A DNA stretch of 15,442 bases from DATGYC01 sp035298385 (GTDB taxonomy: Bacteria; Bacillota; Sulfobacillia; Symbiobacteriales; Symbiobacteriaceae). The translations under genes were made by a program, and so were the position numbers. The stretch lies in contig DATGYC010000225.1 of the NCBI GenBank assembly GCA_035298385.1, positions 1 to 15,442 of the forward strand, given 5' to 3'. Shown here piece after piece: positions 13,103-15,442 of this stretch. The notes beneath the pieces are model-generated. The model was not told the DNA's origin. It did no database searches and worked only from the letters and a program-made list of their open reading frames with translations. How positions within the stretch are numbered: position 1 is the stretch's first letter; each line of letters begins with the position of its first letter.

Positions 13103-14419
13103 TTACGGCTTCGGGTGGGCCTTCAGCCAGTCGAGGATCTCCTGGAACTGCGTCACCGGCACGATCTTCAGCGTATCCGGGGCGCCCTTCGTAGCCTCGG
13201 CCAGTTGGCTGGCCGGTACGAAGAGCACGTCCGCCCCGCTGAGGCTGGCCAGATAGGCCTTCAGCGGCACGCCGCCGACCTCACCGATCTTGCCGTTCCC
13301 ATCGATCGTCCCCGTCCCGGCCACCAGGTTGCCGTTGGTGATGCCGCCCGGGGTCAACTGGTCCATCACGGTCAGGGCGAAGACAGAGCCGTAGGAGTTG
13401 CCTGCGACGAGGTCGGTCGTCGTGTGTGGTACCGGCGCCTTGTAGCGCCAGGCATCCTTACCCTCAAGCCCCACATAGGGGAGGTTCTTGTCGGTGGGAT
13501 TGGCGCCTAGTAGGAGTTCGACCGCCAGTTCCTTCCCCTCCCGCATGAGGGTGAACATAACGCTCTCCCCTGGCTTGTGCGAGCGGATCACCTCAACGGC
13601 CTCCAGCCAGTTCTTGAAAGAGCGCCCGCCGATCTTCGTCACGTGGTCGCCCGGCTTGATCTTCCCGTCGGCGGGGGCGCCCGGCGTGACGCTGTAGACG
13701 AGGAAGCCGATATCCTGCGTGGCGTCGCCACCCAGGCCCGCATACTTCAGCCCGATCGCCAGGCCGGCCTCGTGCGCCTCTTGCAGGAAGACTGGGGTGA
13801 CGCGCGCATCCTTTGCCTCTGCATCCGTTGGGCTGAGGAAGGTCCAGAGCGGATCGCCGATCCACTGATGGATGAGCGAGGCCGGCCGACTCTCAACGGT
13901 CAGGCCGAGGATCTTGCCGGTCGGGTGGCCGCCCTCCATCTGGACGACCTTGTCCATCTCCACCAGGGTACCGGGGAGGTTGACGTGCTCCTCGAGGGGG
14001 AAGTCCAGGATGGCGAAGATAGCCGCACCCACAATGAGGAGGGCGGCGGCGGGCGCCAAGGCCCGGGGCGCCCGTCGCACGGCCCCAACGATCACCTCGC
14101 CGAGCGCCAGCAGCCAGAGGATGATGCTTAGTGCGCCGGTGGCGCCTAGCACGCATCCGCCGAGGACCAGGATCGCCCCGACCAGAATCAGCCCGTCCAG
14201 CCAGGCCTTGCGGCCGTACCGCACCACCCCGACGGCAGCGATCAGGATCCAGAGAGCCAACTCGGCGTAATAGAACGGGTGGAAGTAGACTGCGGTCCAG
14301 TGGATCGACCGCCCCAGACCGAAGGGCAGGAGGTGGTTCAGCCACGGCAGGTCAGTGAAGAGGGAGCCCAAGAGGTGCAGCAACAAGGGGGGCAGGTACC
14401 GCCATCCCGACCGGCGCAT
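13103..14419 (-). CDS. Membrane PDZ-Lon (S16) serine protease, YlbL-like
   Basis: 438 aa from the ATG at 14419, chosen because GGAG (14432-14429) lies 9 nt upstream; an in-frame TTG at 14434 contains that SD. About five hydrophobic segments (around 6-20, 45-67, 73-92, 93-113, 121-140) are followed by an extracytoplasmic or cytoplasmic region containing a PDZ domain (about 230-300, VTPGAPADGKIKPGDHVTKIGG). The C-terminal Lon-type protease domain has Ser342 in GNSYGS, then LTPGGITNGNLVAGTGTID and GEVGGVPLKAYLA with Lys387, giving the Ser-Lys dyad 45 residues apart, as in Lon. Known relatives (YlbL/SdrC type) have a single N-terminal helix; the multi-span N-terminus here is unusual, and GNSYG replaces the common GPSAG. 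Role unknown, probably membrane protein quality control or signalling. Confidence 0.85.
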   Translation of the reverse strand: MRRSGWRYLPPLLLHLLGSLFTDLPWLNHLLPFGLGRSIHWTAVYFHPFYYAELALWILIAAVGVVRYGRKAWLDGLILVGAILVLGGCVLGATGALSIILWLLALGEVIVGAVRRAPRALAPAAALLIVGAAIFAILDFPLEEHVNLPGTLVEMDKVVQMEGGHPTGKILGLTVESRPASLIHQWIGDPLWTFLSPTDAEAKDARVTPVFLQEAHEAGLAIGLKYAGLGGDATQDIGFLVYSVTPGAPADGKIKPGDHVTKIGGRSFKNWLEAVEVIRSHKPGESVMFTLMREGKELAVELLLGANPTDKNLPYVGLEGKDAWRYKAPVPHTTTDLVAGNSYGSVFALTVMDQLTPGGITNGNLVAGTGTIDGNGKIGEVGGVPLKAYLASLSGADVLFVPASQLAEATKGAPDTLKIVPVTQFQEILDWLKAHPKP

Positions 14420-14560
14420 CGCCATCCACTCCAATCTGAGAACACATGCATACTGAAATATTCTACACTAGTAGGATTGGTCACGGAAAGCGTTTCGACC
14501 GAGTTCTGACTGGTAGTCATTTTGTCGCGGGGTCGAACATACGCTTCTTAGAGAGCGCGT

Positions 14561-14872
14561 ATGGAGGTGATTCCGCTGGCAACGGTTCGCCTGACAGATA
14601 TAGGTTCACGTGACGGACTGCTGAGGGGGGAGGCGGGGGCGTACCGTTGGGAGGCCCGGCTGGCAAGAGGACCGGTCTCCTACGGCCTCAATCCAAGAAC
14701 ACTCTACAAGGGAGGCGGAAGAGTCGCCCGGCTGGTCCTCTACCGGCAGGTGGGCGAGACGGCCTGCACCCGGAAGGTGGCGGCCTTCGATGGCGGCTGG
14801 CAGTTCGGGCGAAAGGCGTATCTAGCGCTCCTGGCCCGGATCGTCGCCTTCCTGGAGGAGGGACCGGCTTGA
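14561..14872 (+). CDS. Small uncharacterised protein (possibly DUF7678-like)
   Basis: 103 aa, with no confident family. The pattern YRWEARLARGPVSYGLN, then GGGRVARLVLYR and AAFDGGWQFG, resembles small Bacillota proteins with 'yGi...GGRvskL...YdrGW' (DUF7678-type), from memory and unverified. It is probably a compact beta-sheet plus C-terminal helix, with no signal or membrane segment. Start is ambiguous: the ATG at 14561 has only a weak AGAG upstream, while a near-perfect GGAGGTGA (14563-14570) lies inside its first codons, 5 nt before an in-frame CTG at 14576. The stop at 14870-14872 is immediately followed by the hairpin that covers the next gene's SD. Confidence 0.6.
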   Translation: MEVIPLATVRLTDIGSRDGLLRGEAGAYRWEARLARGPVSYGLNPRTLYKGGGRVARLVLYRQVGETACTRKVAAFDGGWQFGRKAYLALLARIVAFLEEGPA

Positions 14873-14903
14873 CCCCACCCACGTATAAATAGTGGTGGGG
14901 GGA
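14873..14903 (+). promoter_or_regulatory. Hairpin sequestering the SD of the Cys-rich gene
   Basis: CCCCACCCAC (14873-14882) pairs, with one bulged C, to GTGGTGGGG (14892-14900) around an AU-rich 9-nt loop. The right arm includes part of the SD GGGGGGA (14897-14903) for the ATG at 14911. The hairpin starts one base after the upstream stop codon, so ribosomes on the upstream gene would open it. There is no U-tract, so it is unlikely to be a terminator. Confidence 0.55.
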
Positions 14904-14910
14904 TCTCTAT

Positions 14911-15231
14911 ATGGCCTGTGCGTGCGACCGCTGTCGATCGGGTTGCCACAAGACCGATCGACGCGATTGTGGTTGCGAACTCTGCCGGGCCGAGTGCGAT
15001 CCGTGCCGCTGTAGCCCTTGCTGCTGCAGGCCTTGCTGCCACGATCTGTGCGACCTGTGCGGCGACCTCGTCCGGGTCATCTCGATGGGCCGGCGCACCA
15101 TCACCGAGGGTGTGATGGTCGAGTGCTCGCCGGTTTGCATCGTGATGGGCACGACGGATGGGTACGTAACCATCCCCCGTCGCCGCATCTGTCGGGTGGA
15201 GCGAATCTGCTTGAGTGTAACCGTCCGCTAA
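14911..15231 (+). CDS. Extremely Cys-rich small protein with a C-terminal beta domain (coat-like)
   Basis: 106 aa with 21 cysteines, 17 of them in the first 50 residues (runs such as CRCSPCCCRPCC at 32-43). The second half, about 51-106 (LVRVISMGRRTITEGVMVE...YVTIPRRRICRVERI), reads like a small Sm-like or DUF2642-type beta barrel ('GKRV...G...V..DYI.IP...I'), a fold found in Bacillota spore-coat proteins; this is a tentative resemblance. Possible roles: a disulfide-cross-linked coat or exosporium protein, or a metallothionein-like metal or thiol buffer. SD GGGGGGA is present but lies in a hairpin, suggesting coupling to the upstream small gene. A terminator follows. Confidence 0.8.
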   Translation: MACACDRCRSGCHKTDRRDCGCELCRAECDPCRCSPCCCRPCCHDLCDLCGDLVRVISMGRRTITEGVMVECSPVCIVMGTTDGYVTIPRRRICRVERICLSVTVR

Positions 15232-15239
15232 CATGAACT

Positions 15240-15275
15240 CCCCGCCTCGGGTGCACCGCGAGGCGGGGCTCTTTC
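15240..15275 (+). terminator. Terminator after the Cys-rich gene
   Basis: CCCCGCCTCG (15240-15249) pairs perfectly with CGAGGCGGGG (15259-15268). The tail CTCTTTC is moderately T-rich. Confidence 0.8.
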
Positions 15276-15292
15276 GTCTAACGGATTGAGAG

Positions 15293-15322
15293 GGAATCAT
15301 AATATCATCCAGAATTGATTCC
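15293..15322. promoter_or_regulatory. Inverted repeat upstream of the last gene, possible operator
   Basis: GGAATCA (15293-15299) and TGATTCC (15316-15322) are exact inverted copies separated by 16 nt of AT-rich sequence containing CATAAT/TATCAT -10-like strings. It could be a regulator site at the promoter of the 15339 gene. I could not place a matching -35. Confidence 0.35.
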
Positions 15323-15338
15323 GGAGAGGTGAGGCGCA

Positions 15339-15442
15339 GTGGCAGAGCGGCGGACCCTTCCGAGTTCATGGTCAGCGCACTTGAAGGTCGAGTCACAGGC
15401 ATGGGTCGCTGGCGGGCAGATCACGCCCGAGCAGCGTACGGC
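15339..15442 (+). CDS. N-terminus of a probable DUF2157 membrane protein (cut by the right edge)
   Basis: 34 complete codons from the GTG at 15339, preceded by GGAGAGGTGAGG (15323-15334). The visible residues, including HLKVESQAWVAGGQITPEQR, match the start of DUF2157 proteins, in which a short 'L..W...G.I...Q' helix pair precedes many membrane spans. No membrane segment is within the window, so the call is tentative. This small reading frame is open to the end. Confidence 0.6.
   Translation, partial: MAERRTLPSSWSAHLKVESQAWVAGGQITPEQRT

Noticed and set aside
14460..14488. Promoter for the PDZ-Lon gene (TAGAAT at 14465-14460)
   Set aside because: The -10 is good but no -35 with more than two matches lies at 16-18 nt spacing.
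14483..14500. Possible catabolite-responsive (cre-like) element GGAAAGCGTTTCG
   Set aside because: Only the left half fits the consensus and the site is not in a clear promoter.
1..15442. CRISPR array, tRNA, rRNA, transposase or phage genes
   Set aside because: No regularly spaced repeats, no cloverleaf or rRNA sequence and no recombinase motifs were found by reading both strands.

Overview
The window is GC-rich bacterial DNA with dense gene packing, strong purine-rich ribosome binding sites (AGGAGG, GGAGG, GGGGGA), frequent GTG and TTG starts and tight GC hairpin terminators. A SipW-type signal peptidase next to a TasA/CalY-like substrate, a YlbL-like PDZ-Lon membrane protease and a very Cys-rich coat-like protein suggest a high-GC, probably deep-branching member of the Bacillota. 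This is an inference from gene content; no rRNA, tRNA or other phylogenetic marker beyond recO is present.

Layout. (1) 1-2814: a divergent redox module. A TetR regulator (+) faces three leftward oxidoreductase genes: an NADP-dependent F420 reductase-like protein, a short-chain dehydrogenase and a flavodoxin-fold quinone reductase that runs off the left edge. Two near-identical palindromes lie in the shared intergenic region. One fills the spacer of two excellent promoters that overlap on opposite strands. (2) 2820-3660: a leftward Nudix hydrolase followed by a 42-codon ORF that resembles a cytochrome P450 N-terminus and overlaps a terminator-like hairpin. (3) 3741-5877: a surface-protein operon (repeat-tailed secreted protein, SipW peptidase, TasA-like substrate). 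(4) 6003-7349: deoC and a uracil-DNA-glycosylase-superfamily protein, ending at a terminator shared with the convergent arsR. (5) 7385-10863: a sulfane-sulfur module with an ArsR regulator diverging from a membrane-anchored rhodanese and a four-domain fusion (CoA-disulfide reductase, rhodanese, TusA, DsrE2-like). (6) 10940-13052: a DAO-family flavoenzyme and recO. (7) 13103-14419: a leftward PDZ-Lon membrane protease. (8) 14561-15442: a small DUF-like protein, a protein with 21 cysteines whose ribosome binding site lies in a hairpin, and the first codons of a probable DUF2157 membrane protein.

How they fit together. Regions 1 and 5 are both thiol/electrophile-type stress modules, each with a divergent regulator and palindromic operators, and the operator cores of the two modules differ at one base in twelve. 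The sulfur fusion carries four catalytic cysteines that could pass a persulfide along one chain. The least expected features are a perfect 16-bp inverted repeat inserted in frame in the SDR gene, the overlapping opposed promoters sharing one operator, the four-domain sulfur relay, the P450-like mini-ORF and the Cys-rich protein with a masked ribosome binding site.
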